From Lojkania enalia (Eukaryota > Ascomycota > Dothideomycetes > Pleosporales): DNA of 64,000 bases. The translations under genes were made by a program, and so were the position numbers. Positions within the stretch are counted from its first letter, which is position 1. The number at the start of each line of letters is the position of its first letter. Below are positions 24,060 through 34,872 of the stretch, one piece after another. The notes beneath the pieces were generated by a model. That model made no database searches. It was not told the DNA's origin and saw only the letters and a list, made by a program, of their open reading frames with translations. Location of the stretch: positions 311,637 to 375,636 of the forward strand of contig ML986614.1 of the NCBI GenBank assembly GCA_010094045.1, written 5' to 3'.

Positions 24060-25186
24060 TTAAGGGGAAGTACTAACCTCGTCTTCGGATTCCTGATCGG
24101 GCTGAACATCGACGTCTCTGGCTGCATCATAATCATTAGCATCTAGACATGCTTGGCGAGAGTGCGAAGTAAAGGTTGAGTTCATTACCGCGAAGTTTTT
24201 TATGATCATGGTCCCAGTCCTTGTTCCAGTCTTTTTTTTTCTTCCACCATTCATCGGCCCACACTGCATCTCCGACAAATCTATTTTCATTCCAGTCCTT
24301 AGGAGCCCATGTGACTAATTTACCGTTCACTTTCAGCGGCGGATATGATTTTCGATGATAGAACTCAGCGTCATCGCCATCCTTGATGTACCTCTGACAG
24401 GCCGACATTCCCCATTTTCTTATCATTGTCGTACGAGAGGGGAATGCTTGGTGATCCACTCCCTCTTCGGACTTTATGGAGTCTTTGCTACCGACTTGGA
24501 GTAGTTCGAAATGAAAAGCAGGCAGGGTGAGGGAAATACAATAATCTGAGAGATAGAGGAGTGTTCTATGTGTAGAGGGAATTTTCGTACCGTAGTAGCG
24601 CTCCGATACGTTGAGTGCGTTGGGCTCATGCTTTGGACCCTAAGAAACGGGACCAACCGTCATGATAGTGGAACACTATTAGAACCGAGGACCTAAACTT
24701 CCGCACTGGCTGGTTGCACAGGTCCGCAACACGCCTTGTGTATCTCTTTCCAAAGAACGACAGTACCGTTTCATAGACTATCCCTCGGGGCAAACTTATT
24801 CCAAGGTACTTAGAACGAGGAGGGCTGATCATGACTTCGTAGTTCCACCGCGCCGACGATGCCCTTCGCCATGGGGTGGGGCCGAGAACACGGCATAGAG
24901 CGCCTTTTGATAAAATGCAGCTTTGGGAATCTTGAATGGTCTCATGAGAAACCGCTCCTGGGACGCACCGGCGGATTACCCGCCCCCGGCTGCAGTAATG
25001 TTTTGCTGATATTGTTGGTCCCAGCAAAATCTCGGCGAAGGATCGAGGGAATTGCCCGCCCCAACAGACGCAAGCATCAGAATACAATTTTCCATCCACA
25101 GGTACGCGCCGCATATGGTATTGAACACCTGTACTTTGGATCAAGAATCTCCTCCGGCTTCGCGAGGCCACACTATAATGCCGCAT
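24060..25186 (-). CDS. Putative spliced gene of unknown function
   Basis: A three-exon model on the minus strand keeps frame: 25186-24686, 24639-24189 and 24142-24060 (introns about 46 bp, acceptors TTAG and CTAG), giving about 344 residues. The second exon is the best supported: it is open over 150 codons and reads like protein (NALNVSERYYGTKIPSTHRT, then FHFELLQVGSKDS, then VTWAPKDWNENRFVGD) with a Trp/Lys-rich run WWKKKKDWNKDWDHDHKK. The third exon is acidic and ends ESEDEVSTSP. The first exon is doubtful: its frame competes with an antisense one, and donor GTTCTA is weak. No domain is recognised. An alternative is that exon 3 splices onward into the gene at 22561-23748, making one larger protein. 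Confidence 0.3.
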
Positions 25187-26048
25187 CCGTTCGCGGGAAA
25201 CACTGGGTTGCCGAATAGGGCTATAGTGCCACCCTGACAAAAAGAAATGGGCGCGCTTTCAAGGGCGACTAAGCGGGGCTACTATTTCAACTTTTTTTTT
25301 CTATTGCCGGGGGAAAAGGGGGAAGGGCGGGAGTTGGAAGTTTAGCTTGAGAAGAACCTGCTAAATGTATTCAGCAACCATACTATGATGAGGATTTTCC
25401 ACAATAGAAACATCAAACGCAGCGATTTCACAATGTTTCGAAGGAGAGCTTAGAAGAAAATTAAAGAGCGGGACAAAGACCCCATAAAATGTAACAGTAT
25501 CCGAAAGATACCAATTTTTATATCTCATTGACATCATAAAAGTCTTGTATCTCTGGGGCAGTATATTACCCCTGTTTGTCATAATGCTTGCATTTCATTC
25601 ATTCATCTTCGGTAACAAGGGTCAAGATAGAGAGAGAATGAGAGAATGAGAGGGCCAAGAACGTATGCCAACCATTGCAATTTGAATAGGAGGTAGCCAA
25701 CCCGAGATTAAACGCTGAACGCTTCAATGCCGTCGCTATGCTTGCCACCGAAAATAAGGCTTAATGAGAGTCATTGAATCATGATATCATCTCATCGAGA
25801 GAAAAAAAAAAAAGTAGAAAGAAACTTATTGAATCTGCACCAGGGGTGGAACCAGAACAGGGAGACATGAAATCGTAAAAATGGGTCATCGAGTTCGTTA
25901 AATCGTGGTAGCATTCGTAACGTTCGTGGTATCGCTGAGCCTGAGCTCGTCAAGTCTTTGGTTTCGTTATGGTATTGTTTTCACCCCCTTTTTCGCCCAA
26001 AATGTGGTAGAATGCATGACGCCGATGCCGTGTAAGTCAAGCTGTTGT
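25187..26048. other. Intergenic, AT-leaning, no gene seen
   Basis: Contains T and A runs (for example near 25292 and 25803) and short frames only. It probably holds the 3' flank of the dsRBD-like gene on the right. Confidence 0.45.
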
Positions 26049-26825
26049 CTAACATCTATATCCGGCCTCGCGGAGGCAGTAGGTGCATCTCTCATACGCT
26101 CGAACGTGTCCACGACCACAGTAGCAGCTCGAAACGGATGAAGACGTGGAAGATTTGCTAGACCTTCGCTTCGTCGGCTCCGAGTCGAGACCGCAGTCAC
26201 TACTCCTTGGGCTAGTTCCCCCGCTCGAGCTGCTCACGCTGTCAAAGTCATTGGAGGAGCAGGTATTTCTCCTCCCTGTGCCAATGGCTACTGGGAGCCC
26301 CTGGATAACACCGCCCGGGCCGGGACGCTGGCCGGGATACATGCCGTCATTGACGGAGAAATTGCGGCAGATCATGTAAGCGCGAGTGGCCGCGGCATTC
26401 TTCGCCAAATCGTCCGTCTCGTATTCTACATCTGTGCTGTACTCCCGGTTGTTGACCCGTACAGTGCAGCCATAGCCGTGGCGGGTTCGGTAGGTTTGGA
26501 AGAGAGGGTCTGGCCAATGTCGGCGGTTACAGAGGCCTGTAAGGAACATCAGTGAGTGAGAAGGATATACTGGAAAGCAAGGGTCTAATGGTGACTGATG
26601 AAGCCACAAAGTGACCATCCCACTCCCGACAACATGGCAACCAGTCTGCTGGGGCTTGCAATCCCAACGAGAGCTGCTCGCTGATGACGAACTAACACCA
26701 ATTGATACAAGTTTCACTTGTTTTTAAGGGAAGCTATGTAGGTTCCCCAGGCCCGTGGCACCAAGGACTCGACTATTTTGAGACTAAACGGGGGCCTTAC
26801 CTGTAAGGTACATTACGTAGAACAT
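26049..26825 (-). CDS. Small protein with dsRBD-like segment and Cys-rich C-terminus
   Basis: Two exons on the minus strand: 26825-26801 (25 nt, MFYVMYLT) and 26536-26049, joined across a 264-bp intron with a G|GTAAGG donor and a CTTACAG acceptor; the phases close to 170 residues. Residues about 20-70 (YRTRHGYGCTVRVNNREY, then DDLAKNAAATRAYMICRNF) resemble a short double-stranded-RNA-binding fold: a beta strand with a Gly turn, then an Ala-rich helix. A Gly/Pro-rich linker and a long Ser-rich stretch follow. The C-terminus CYCGRGHVRAYERCTYC ... YRC has a spacing of cysteines that could bind zinc. I believe similar proteins occur in other Eurotiomycetes, but function is unknown. An alternative start inside the intron-side frame lacks a good ATG context. 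Confidence 0.65.
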
Positions 26826-27913
26826 GGTGGTTGGGCGTTGACGTGTACGAATTGTATCAATTGGTGCAAATAAGGGAGATGCTAAAGGGTAGATCTCAAG
26901 GGGTAAAGGCCGAAGAGGTGTTTGCTTGCCTGGCACACGCTCGTTGGGTGGCGATGATATCAAGCCGAGATTGGAATTCGTGGCTCCTGTCGTACGACGG
27001 TGGGTGCGTTTGGGGGCTTGATGGCTACCAATGTGAGAAGTGACAGCTGTCCTGGTGGTAAATAATGGCTATCGAAGAATGAGCAACAGCAAGGGAGAGT
27101 GGGTGGCCTGCAGAAAAATAAGAAGGGGATGGATGGGGAGAGAGGGGGGGGGGAGGCACATATGGCTCTGCTGCGGGACAGGGTGTAATTTATTGCAGCA
27201 GCCGAGTGCAGCAGGCATCTGAGTATATGCAACCGCGTCAATGTTCGCCCACCAGTAGAGTCCGAGGGGCAATTGGGCATTTGAAATGAATAATCTGCGG
27301 GCTCTGTTGCGGCTCTGTGGGAGAGACCCATATTGATGTGCTGGCGTGCATTTTCGCCAGTGAAGACAAGGTTGCGGAATTTAGCTAGCAAAGGCTTCAA
27401 ACTCCAAAAGGGACAGCTTCACCGGTCTTCGCCAGAGCGCACATCATTTGAGTTCGCCACCTTGCTGCAGCAGTAGCGCGATGGACGGCTTGGTGATCGG
27501 GATTATTACCCTGTGAACCCGGCCGTCAAGGCTGTATTTTTTTGACGTTTAGATCGGCAAGTCGAAGCGCCTGATATGGAAGCATAAATGTCAAGTACCA
27601 GTGACTCCACCCTCGGCACGGCGGTACAGGACGCACGCATTGATTCGAATACATTCTCGTACTCGTCGAACGTATGGCGGCCCGCTAATGCATTGTTGCA
27701 AGTGGGAGGGAAAGACGCAAAGCACCGCAACGTCAGATGCTGCAAGCCCCATCCAGTGTTCCGTGACCCCGAATTGCCCTTACACGATCTTGGCGAGGGA
27801 CCGTTATATGGCGGCGTTTGGACATGGTGAGCAGACAGACAGACGCACGCACGCAGAGGAAGAAACAGAATCAGAGGCCAAGCTAGGCGCCGAAGGCCGC
27901 GGCGTAGTACAAC

Positions 27914-27938
27914 AAAAAAAAAAAAAAAAAAAAAAAAA
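27914..27938. repeat. Poly(A) homopolymer, 25 bp
   Basis: A continuous run of A inside GC-rich non-coding DNA. Confidence 0.85.
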
Positions 27939-29223
27939 TATGGGACTGTGGTCGACTGAGGGCCGCGGATGGGCCGGGCAACGATGGCAATGGGCGCGGG
28001 AGTCGCGCGTGAAGGATGGATCACTGGAGGGGAAGTTGACACGCTATCGTGACCGAGGACGGGTGCAGAGCATGGTGGCTTGCAAGCGCTGGAGGTCACA
28101 CCAGGGATAGCAGGCGGCTTCCTAGGAAGCAGGGTCGAGCAGAGGGCAGAGGACGGGCGAGTGGTGATTGCTGGAATGGACGTTTGGGGAGAGGCAACGG
28201 GGCTGGTGCTACCATGGACTGTGGTCGAACCCCCCGGACGGCCGTGCTCATGCATGCGTGGTGAGCTGGCAGACGCTTGATAGTTTGGAGGACGAGCTAT
28301 ATGCGCCAAATTCCCAAAGAGGCGACGACCAACGGCTATGAGCTGTAAGGCATGCGTGCCAGCATGAGTCGCCGTTGCGGAGCCTGGCCGTCGATGGCGC
28401 CGGAGGGTGAATTGCTCGTTAATAACAGCAGAGCGTGGAGCAGCGAGCAGTGGGCAGGGCTTGGAGGCGGTCACGGGCCACTCACGGGATGCTTGGCGGA
28501 CGAGGAGCCGGGGTCCACGGTTGCCCGCCATGGGCTGTTCCTGAGACATGTATCTGGGATTTTGGCCCATCCCTGGCCGTGCAATACGACGGCGAGCGCG
28601 ACGAACGACTCTCACAAATTATCCGAACTGGCGCTCCCGCCTTCTGTCAGCAGCAATATCTGGGGATATTGGCAAAGACAGGCCTGGCGCAGGACGGAGG
28701 AGGGGTGGGGGTTGTATGTGAGTGCGTGTCGGGGCCGGAGCTAGGACTGACTGACTACTGGAGCAGCATCGCCATGATGGCTCGCAGCGGAACTCGCATG
28801 GCCGCAGAGCAGGCGAAGGCAACGGCAGCGTGGGTACATACAGAACATACAGAACGGTATGGAGATGGGGTGCTAGGGAAGTGGAGCGCAGCGCGGGCTC
28901 ACCACGATCGCGCTGGGCGATTCGCCCGGCGACGAGAGCGGACAGGCAGGGCCCTCGGTCGGCCCTAGCGCCCGCGGGTCCCCAGCTCCTCAAGACTTGG
29001 AGCGCGAGCAAGAGGAAGGCTGGCAGATGGATGGATGCGCAGGGCGGGGCAGCCGTCGACGAGAATACCGAGCGCGGCGGCGAGCAAGGGGAGACGGGAT
29101 GGAGAATGGGGAATGGGGGAATGGGAAATGGCATGATGGGATGGGCAAAAAGTTCCGCTGGGCGCCGGGTGCGCACTCGCAATTGGTGCAGAGACGGATC
29201 AATTGCGGCCGCGAGAATAGCAC

Positions 29224-29224
29224 G

Positions 29225-29258
<34 letters not shown>

Positions 29259-29309
29259 GGCAGCGGCAGCAGCAACAACAACAACAGCGGCAGCAGCAGT
29301 AGCAGCAGA
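29224..29309. repeat. CAG-type triplet repeat tract
   Basis: An imperfect tract of CAG units interrupted by CAA and CGG. One plus frame would encode polyglutamine and minus frames poly-Leu/Cys. No flanking coding evidence was found, so I treat it as non-coding microsatellite DNA. Confidence 0.75.
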
Positions 29310-30433
29310 GTAGCGGCAGCACTAGAACCAATATCGTGAACATCCATGGCACTGGCGCGCCCCGCGGGAAGAGGGGAGAAGACAAGACGGTACAGTATAG
29401 AGAAGTATAGTAAGTACATGGACGGGCGGCCGTGGCACGCGCGGGAGCAGCTTCACGGATCGCGACACCAGCCACGGGCGACTGCGCAATCTGCGGAGGA
29501 GAAAGGCGGTGAGCAGCGACGGCGTGTCTCGATCGATATCTGTCTGGGCCCTCAGTACTACTCAACATGCAACCGACGACACAGGCTCGCGAGATGACCT
29601 TTCGCATCGTGCCTTTTTGCCGCAACCTCGAAAGCGACGTATATTCACGACGGCCCGACGTGGTCGGACGTCAGAACAGCCTCTTCAAATCGGCCTGCTT
29701 CCAGCCCGACCCACCAGTTCATTTCTCCCCCCCCTCTTCCCCCCTCTCCAACCACGAGCTCCGTTGGCCTCTGCAGCCTTGTGAGACGCCGCACTGCCCA
29801 TAGGCCGGCTGCTTTGAGGGGCCGTCCCTCGGGAACACAGTGCCCCTGGTGCAACTCCTCCAGCACAACGTCCCGCAGGGTCCTCACCACCATGCGCGCG
29901 CGCGTTTGTGCTGTCCCAGCATCCAGTTCCTGTGTCCGAATAGTCAAATCGCTCCAGCCTGGCGCCGTCATCCCACGCCTGAGCTTGCAACCTTGGACAC
30001 CGCGTTCGAGTCTGGCAGCGCCTCCGGCATCGGGACCGACATGTCGGCCCTCTTTGACACTTGCCACACCATAGCAGACGCCTATATAGGACGCAGGGCT
30101 TTCTGTCTGTGCGACCGCATAGTGCATACCTATTCTCCGAACAGCTTCATCCCAAGCAGGGGATCCGATGTTGACTTTGCCCATGTTTCTCACCACAAAG
30201 GCTCTCCACACCCGGCCCCGACGGCCACCTCCACAAATATGTTCAGAGCCTGGCCAGCTTACTATGAACGTGACAACCATTTCCCTCTCGCCCCGTCCCT
30301 TCAGATCAAATCAGCCTATTTTGCTGTCCTCTAGATTTGAATCCTTTTGCCTTGTTGCATTGACGGCTTCTCTTGACGTTCCCTCGCTGAACCCTGACCT
30401 GCAAGCCACAATATCGCCCTCGCCAACGCCGGC

Positions 30434-31395
30434 ATGCCAAACATCATCCGCCTGACTCTCTTCAAGATCCCTGACCCCGCTCACCTCCAAGAGGCAGTTC
30501 AGAAATACTCCACCCTGAGTCAGGATGCTGTAAAGGTAAGTTTGACTCATCCAAATTCTTGCTTTCCCGCAAGCACCCCAGACCAGCAAGACATACATCC
30601 AGCCGCTGCAATATTGGCGACGGTAACCTGCAGCGATGCAGGTCAAACGCTGTCATCACATCCTCCCAACAATGCAAAATCTCAGCATTCTGCACTTGGC
30701 TCCGACATTTCCCTTTCGAGATCATCGGCCCTCCGATTGTCAATCAATACATACATATCGCTTTACTCTTCCCCCCCCCTCCCCTCCCCCCGGCACTATA
30801 TATGCATCTACGCAGCTGAGGATGCTGTTTCGCTTCCCAACAAGATCAATCGACAAGCTCTAGACAATGTTGCTTGACGATCCATGTGTTGTCCGTCACC
30901 AGTCTTAGAAGAGCCATTGTCTAGTCTTTCCCCGCAGCTCCGATGTGTGGGAACATCTAAGCATCAAACCACCTCCAATGGAATAACGGAACACGTAACT
31001 GAAGACGCGCGGCATCAATGGAGACGTCTCGATACCATAGATACCGATATCTCGCTCCTGCAGGTCCTTCCACCTTCTCAAGATCGTCACGGCGTTTTCC
31101 GAGCATGCATCTGTTCTTCTCACCTTCCTTGACCATCAAACTTTTCGTCCGGTCGTTCAGTAATACTAATACGCTATTACAGGACGGCAAGCCCTACATT
31201 CCACTCGCCCAAGGCACGGCCACATATGACGATCCCCGAAGCCAGGGCTACAACTTCATTGCTCGCACCGCCTTCGACTCGAAAGAGGACATGGATTACT
31301 ATGATAACGAATGTTCCGCCCACGGCCAGATCAAGGCGCTTTTGAAGGGCAGGGTTGGAGGCCCGCCGCTTGTAGTGTACATGAATGCAGAGTAG
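30434..31395 (+). CDS. Stress-responsive A/B-barrel (Dabb) domain protein
   Basis: Two exons (30434-30535 and 31183-31395) join in phase 0 to give a 104-residue single-domain protein, the usual size of the family. Exon 1 reads MPNIIRLTLFKIPDPAHLQE and ends SQDAVK; exon 2 begins DGKPYIPLAQGTATYDDPRS and contains TAFDSKEDMDYYDNECSAHG, both typical of fungal Dabb proteins. The dimeric ferredoxin-like barrel is found in stress-induced proteins and some small cyclases; a specific substrate cannot be predicted. The donor AAG|GTAAGT and acceptor TTACAG are strong. The intron (647 bp) is about ten times longer than others in the window and might contain unrecognised alternative exons. Confidence 0.85.
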
Positions 31396-31570
31396 AGGGG
31401 GGTGAATTATGTGGAGGAATTGTGATTTTTGATGACATGTAAATGGAACGGGGGATATCAGCCATAGTCTGTAACGCACGTCATCCGATGCAGTTCTGTG
31501 CCATCAAACAAAGCAAATGCCATGTCAATAGACCTATTGGATATCATCCAAGTCCGGGGCCCCTCCCTCC

Positions 31571-31613
31571 AAAAAAAAAAAAAAAATAAAAATAAAAATA
31601 AAAATAAAAAAAA
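31571..31613. repeat. A-rich / AAAAT microsatellite
   Basis: A run of A followed by AAAAAT units between the convergent 3' ends of the Dabb and farnesyltransferase genes. Confidence 0.8.
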
Positions 31614-31658
31614 TTACGCGTGCCTTATCAAATCTCGAACCCAATGTGCCTACCCCAC

Positions 31659-33247
31659 TCATAAATCCTTTTTGCCCTCAAAATAACTTCGACACTCTTC
31701 TGCCTTCCCCCACGGGACCACAAACACTGGATGTATCAACTGTACGATATCATCTTTGTCCCACACCTTGCCCCACACGCCATCCCCCTGCCACTCTCCA
31801 TCTACTTTCCAATAATACGGCGCCCCCAATGCACCTTGTCCAATATCCCCATTCGCTCTTTCGTCGAACTTGTACTGATACTGCGCCGCACTCAATCCCG
31901 CGAGGTTGTAGCACGTGTGATACGCATCAGGCCTCTTACCCGGCTTATCAATCAACCCACCTTTCTTAAATTGCGCCGCTGAGAGGATATAGCGGCCCAG
32001 CGCACTGCGGTTGAAAATGCCCGGACCAGCCGCTTCCTCGAGGAGAGCCCAGCAGCTGCCGACCCAGTGCGAGTAGCATCCGTCCACGAGCTTATTCGTG
32101 CGTCCGTTGTAACCGCCTTCCGGAGCGCACTGGCGGTAAGATAGCCATTGGACTAGGTGCGGAACGTCGAGATACTGGTTGACTGTTTCCTTGGGAGGGC
32201 CCATGATGGAGAGACAGCCTAAGCCGCAGAATGCGTAGGCGCCGTGTGCTTCGTTTGTGGGAGCAGCGCTGATACCCCCTTCGAAGGTTTGACACTTGCC
32301 GATCCACTCGCCTAGTCGATCTGTAAATGAGGTGAGTCCATGCTTTCGAGCCGGCGCGTCCGGAGGCAGTTCTAGAGGGAGGGTGAGTAAAGAGAGGGTG
32401 ACGAGGGCGCAGAAGGCGCCGCGGATGTCTTCCTCGCCGCCAGGTGCCATGGTAAAGCCGCCGTCGGCTTGTTTCATCTGGCCTAGGAAGGAGTACATTG
32501 CGGAACGGTTAATAGAGGAGTAGGCCTTCGGGGTGCCGACTATGACGAGAGACAGAATAGCGGCATATGTTGCTGCTAGATGCGGCAGTTGGCCGTGACC
32601 ACCACCAAATCCGCCCTGTGGGTGCTGGCAAGAAGCAAATGTGTAGATAACTCTGGAAAGTGTGTTAGAGTATGCTAGGATATATGCTGCCGTTGAAATA
32701 TCGCAGATCAAACTCGAAGCAACACTAAGAAGTAAAGCAGAGCATACCGTTCACGGTAGTCGTCTACGCTACACCCTAAAGCAGTTAAGCCTTGTAGACA
32801 CCAGTAAAGAATCCATGGCTTTGAGGCATCCATAGCCGCGAACTGTGGTGGATAATCTCCGAGGGCGTGGTGGAGAAACGGGATATGGATCTTGCGCTGG
32901 AGCTTCGGGATCCCGAAAGAATTGAGCTCGAAGCCATTCGGGTTCCCCTCCAGGAACGGCAAAATGGCTTCTAGAGTCTCGTCTTGGACTTCAGAAGTCT
33001 CTGTCGTCAGTAGGTCCTGCAACGGCAAAGCCACGCTACTGATATAAGTAGCATTCGCCGACTCTAGCACCGTAGAGATAGTCTCCATGTCTTCGTATTC
33101 GTCGTCTGTTAACGATAGGTCTTCAACCCGCTTTGACGACGACAGAAGTTCCTCTAGTCGAGACGAAGGTTTGCCTGAGGAAGCGGCCATGTTCTTCTGG
33201 AATATAGCCTTTCGTCGCTTATTCCACAAAGACACCCGAGCGGGCAT
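31659..33247 (-). CDS. ram1: Protein farnesyltransferase beta subunit
   Basis: Catalytic subunit that, with the shared alpha subunit, attaches farnesyl to CaaX cysteines of Ras, Rho-type GTPases and mating pheromones. Two exons on the minus strand, 33247-32748 and 32652-31659 (95-bp intron; join REYR/VIYTF region in phase 2), give 497 residues. The prenyltransferase alpha/alpha-barrel repeats are clear: GGFGGGHGQLPHLAATYAAI, ADGGFTMAPGGEEDIRGAFC, FEGGISAAPTNEAHGAYAFC and EGGYNGRTNKLVDGCYSHWV. The last two supply the zinc ligands (Asp and Cys of LVDGCYS, and the later His of YHTCYNLAG). The helix-lead WILYWCLQGLTALG sits just before the intron. The start at 33247 is the first ATG; a second Met 19 codons on (MAASSGKP) is an alternative. 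Confidence 0.95.
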
Positions 33248-33573
33248 CTACGATTGGCGAGGGCAATGGCTTGTCAGCGGATTAGGCGTGAAGGCTTCGC
33301 TTCTATTGTTCTCTTGACCTGCCGGCCGGATCAGGACATGGCACGGCTTCCTAGTGGTCCAAGACTATCACGGACCTTCCACAAATGTGATTGGTAGCCG
33401 GACCATGAGGCTCTTTGTTGTCACGATGCGAAGTAGTAGAGGAGGCCATGAATGGCGGAGGATCCACATTGGGAAATAGCGTGGCTTGGCGGCCGAGGCT
33501 TGATTGCATAGCTTTGCATCGCAAATTTATCTACATTACAGCGTCCCCTAGCAAGTTGCAACTATGGGATATT
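33248..33573. other. Intergenic region: ram1 promoter and cupin 3' flank
   Basis: Both neighbours are on the minus strand, so this stretch holds the farnesyltransferase promoter and the end of the cupin transcript. No distinctive motif stands out. Confidence 0.4.
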
Positions 33574-34122
33574 TCAATTCGACGACCGCACGCCCGCCAT
33601 ACCTGCAAGCTCTTCACCGAAAGTCTCCGAGCCGATTTTCAACGGCTTGCTCGGCTGAAGCACGAACAGCATCCGCGTCCACTCCGTCTTACTATGGTTG
33701 ATCCACTGATGCATCGTCCCGCGCTGAATTGCGACGTCTCCCCTCTTCATGATGCGCTTCTCGCCACTGTCCAGTAGCAGCTCGACCTCTCCTTCCAAGA
33801 CGCACCCATAATCGAGGCTCACAGTCCTATGCATTGTGCACTCAGTGTCCGGCGGGATGTCCACATGGCGGAGGACAGTCCCACCCGAGACGACGAGGCC
33901 CGGCGCGTCCTTCAAGAACCCCTCGTACACGTTTATGTCCTCATCTTTGTCCATACTGACGGGGAAGCCTTTCGTAGTGTAGCTCAGTGCAAAAGCAATC
34001 CCGTCGTCATTCGCCTTCATTTTACTCTCCTCGTCGATCTTGTTGCTGAAGATTGCTTTGCCCTCTGCATTGTGGGCCGTGATATAACGATTGATTTTGG
34101 GAAGTGCGCCGATGTGAGCCAT
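33574..34122 (-). CDS. Cupin-domain protein
   Basis: A single-exon gene of 182 residues with one cupin beta-barrel. The conserved core runs from about residue 85: HVDIPPDTECTMHRTVSLDY, then GCVLEGEVELLLDSGEKR, KRGDVAIQRGTMHQWINHS and RMLFVLQPS. The HxH metal pair of motif 1 is reduced to one His (MHRT), whereas motif 2 keeps its His (GTMHQW), so metal binding may be altered or absent. Single-domain fungal cupins of this type are often annotated as oxygenase-, isomerase- or regulator-like; no reaction can be assigned. The start at 34122 is the first ATG (MAHIGALPK). The neighbouring MFS gene on the right is divergent and disabled. Confidence 0.85.
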   Translation of the reverse strand: MAHIGALPKINRYITAHNAEGKAIFSNKIDEESKMKANDDGIAFALSYTTKGFPVSMDKDEDINVYEGFLKDAPGLVVSGGTVLRHVDIPPDTECTMHRTVSLDYGCVLEGEVELLLDSGEKRIMKRGDVAIQRGTMHQWINHSKTEWTRMLFVLQPSKPLKIGSETFGEELAGMAGVRSSN

Positions 34123-34872
34123 GACGGGGAGTTTTCGGTACGTCGCTATTGAGACGCCGGGTAAGACAGAAAGGTGCCGCTATCAGATCTTCAAAGTCGA
34201 GGCGGGATGTTGGATCTCGCTTTCAGGGCGGTCGAAGGTCCGGAATCTAGATTCAGCCTTGCGGATTCTGCGGCGCTCTTTATATACGGTTATTGCTCCT
34301 ATGAGAGTGACACAGTGTTGGGGTATGGGGAATTGTTGTAGGGGAGCCGAAGCCGGGCGGGGAAATACTTGTCTCGCCCCCACGAACATGCCAATGTCCG
34401 CATACGATATGCCAATCATCTTACAAAGCCCAGGTTTACATATGCCTAAACATGAAAAGGTAGGTATTTTCTATTCAGTCTATATCTCTCTGTTGAAGGT
34501 AGTCAGTTGCCCAACAGCAAGATCTGCATTCGCTATGCCAAGAGCTGTCATTGGAAGTGGGATCGGCCGTGGATGACCTTTGACATTACCTTTGGCAGTT
34601 TGGCATATGATGCAATACTATCTATATCGCTGTATTCCTCCCTATTCCCACAGTCGACCGAGAGCATAAGTTTCCGCATATCGAAACACTCGGCTACTCC
34701 AACGAGCGTGTTACTATTGTGACAATTGAAGCATATCTTAAATTTTCTGAGGTGTCGTATTCACCCGAACACCCCCTATATGGCGACGGCGCGGCACGAC
34801 GTTTAGCTCCACGGCGTCAATTCTGTGCGAGGACCCATCTGAAACAATGGCAATGTACCGGGGGACAGTCAA
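34123..34872. other. Divergent intergenic region cupin / MFS pseudogene
   Basis: A 750-bp spacer that would hold both promoters. Short frames only, no recognisable features. Confidence 0.4.

Larger units (their letters stand above)
26826..30433. other. Long divergent intergenic region (3.6 kb), GC-rich, repeat-bearing
   Basis: Lies between two divergently transcribed genes. It contains a 25-bp A run (27914-27938) and a CAG/CAA/CGG triplet tract (29224-29309). Long open frames occur on both strands at once (minus 27506-28615 and 28619-29419, plus 28435-28968), a sign of GC-rich DNA with few stops rather than of coding. No domain was recognised. A long regulatory region, long leader or non-coding RNA are the options. 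Confidence 0.4.

Noticed and set aside
28997..29302. Plus-strand ORF ending in polyglutamine
   Set aside because: Only the triplet repeat gives it character; flanking residues show no conservation-like pattern and no gene model can include it.
27506..29419. Two long minus-strand ORFs and several overlapping plus-strand ORFs
   Set aside because: Open in several frames at once, low-complexity translations (poly-Leu, poly-Cys, poly-Phe) caused by repeats and high GC; no domain or splice structure.
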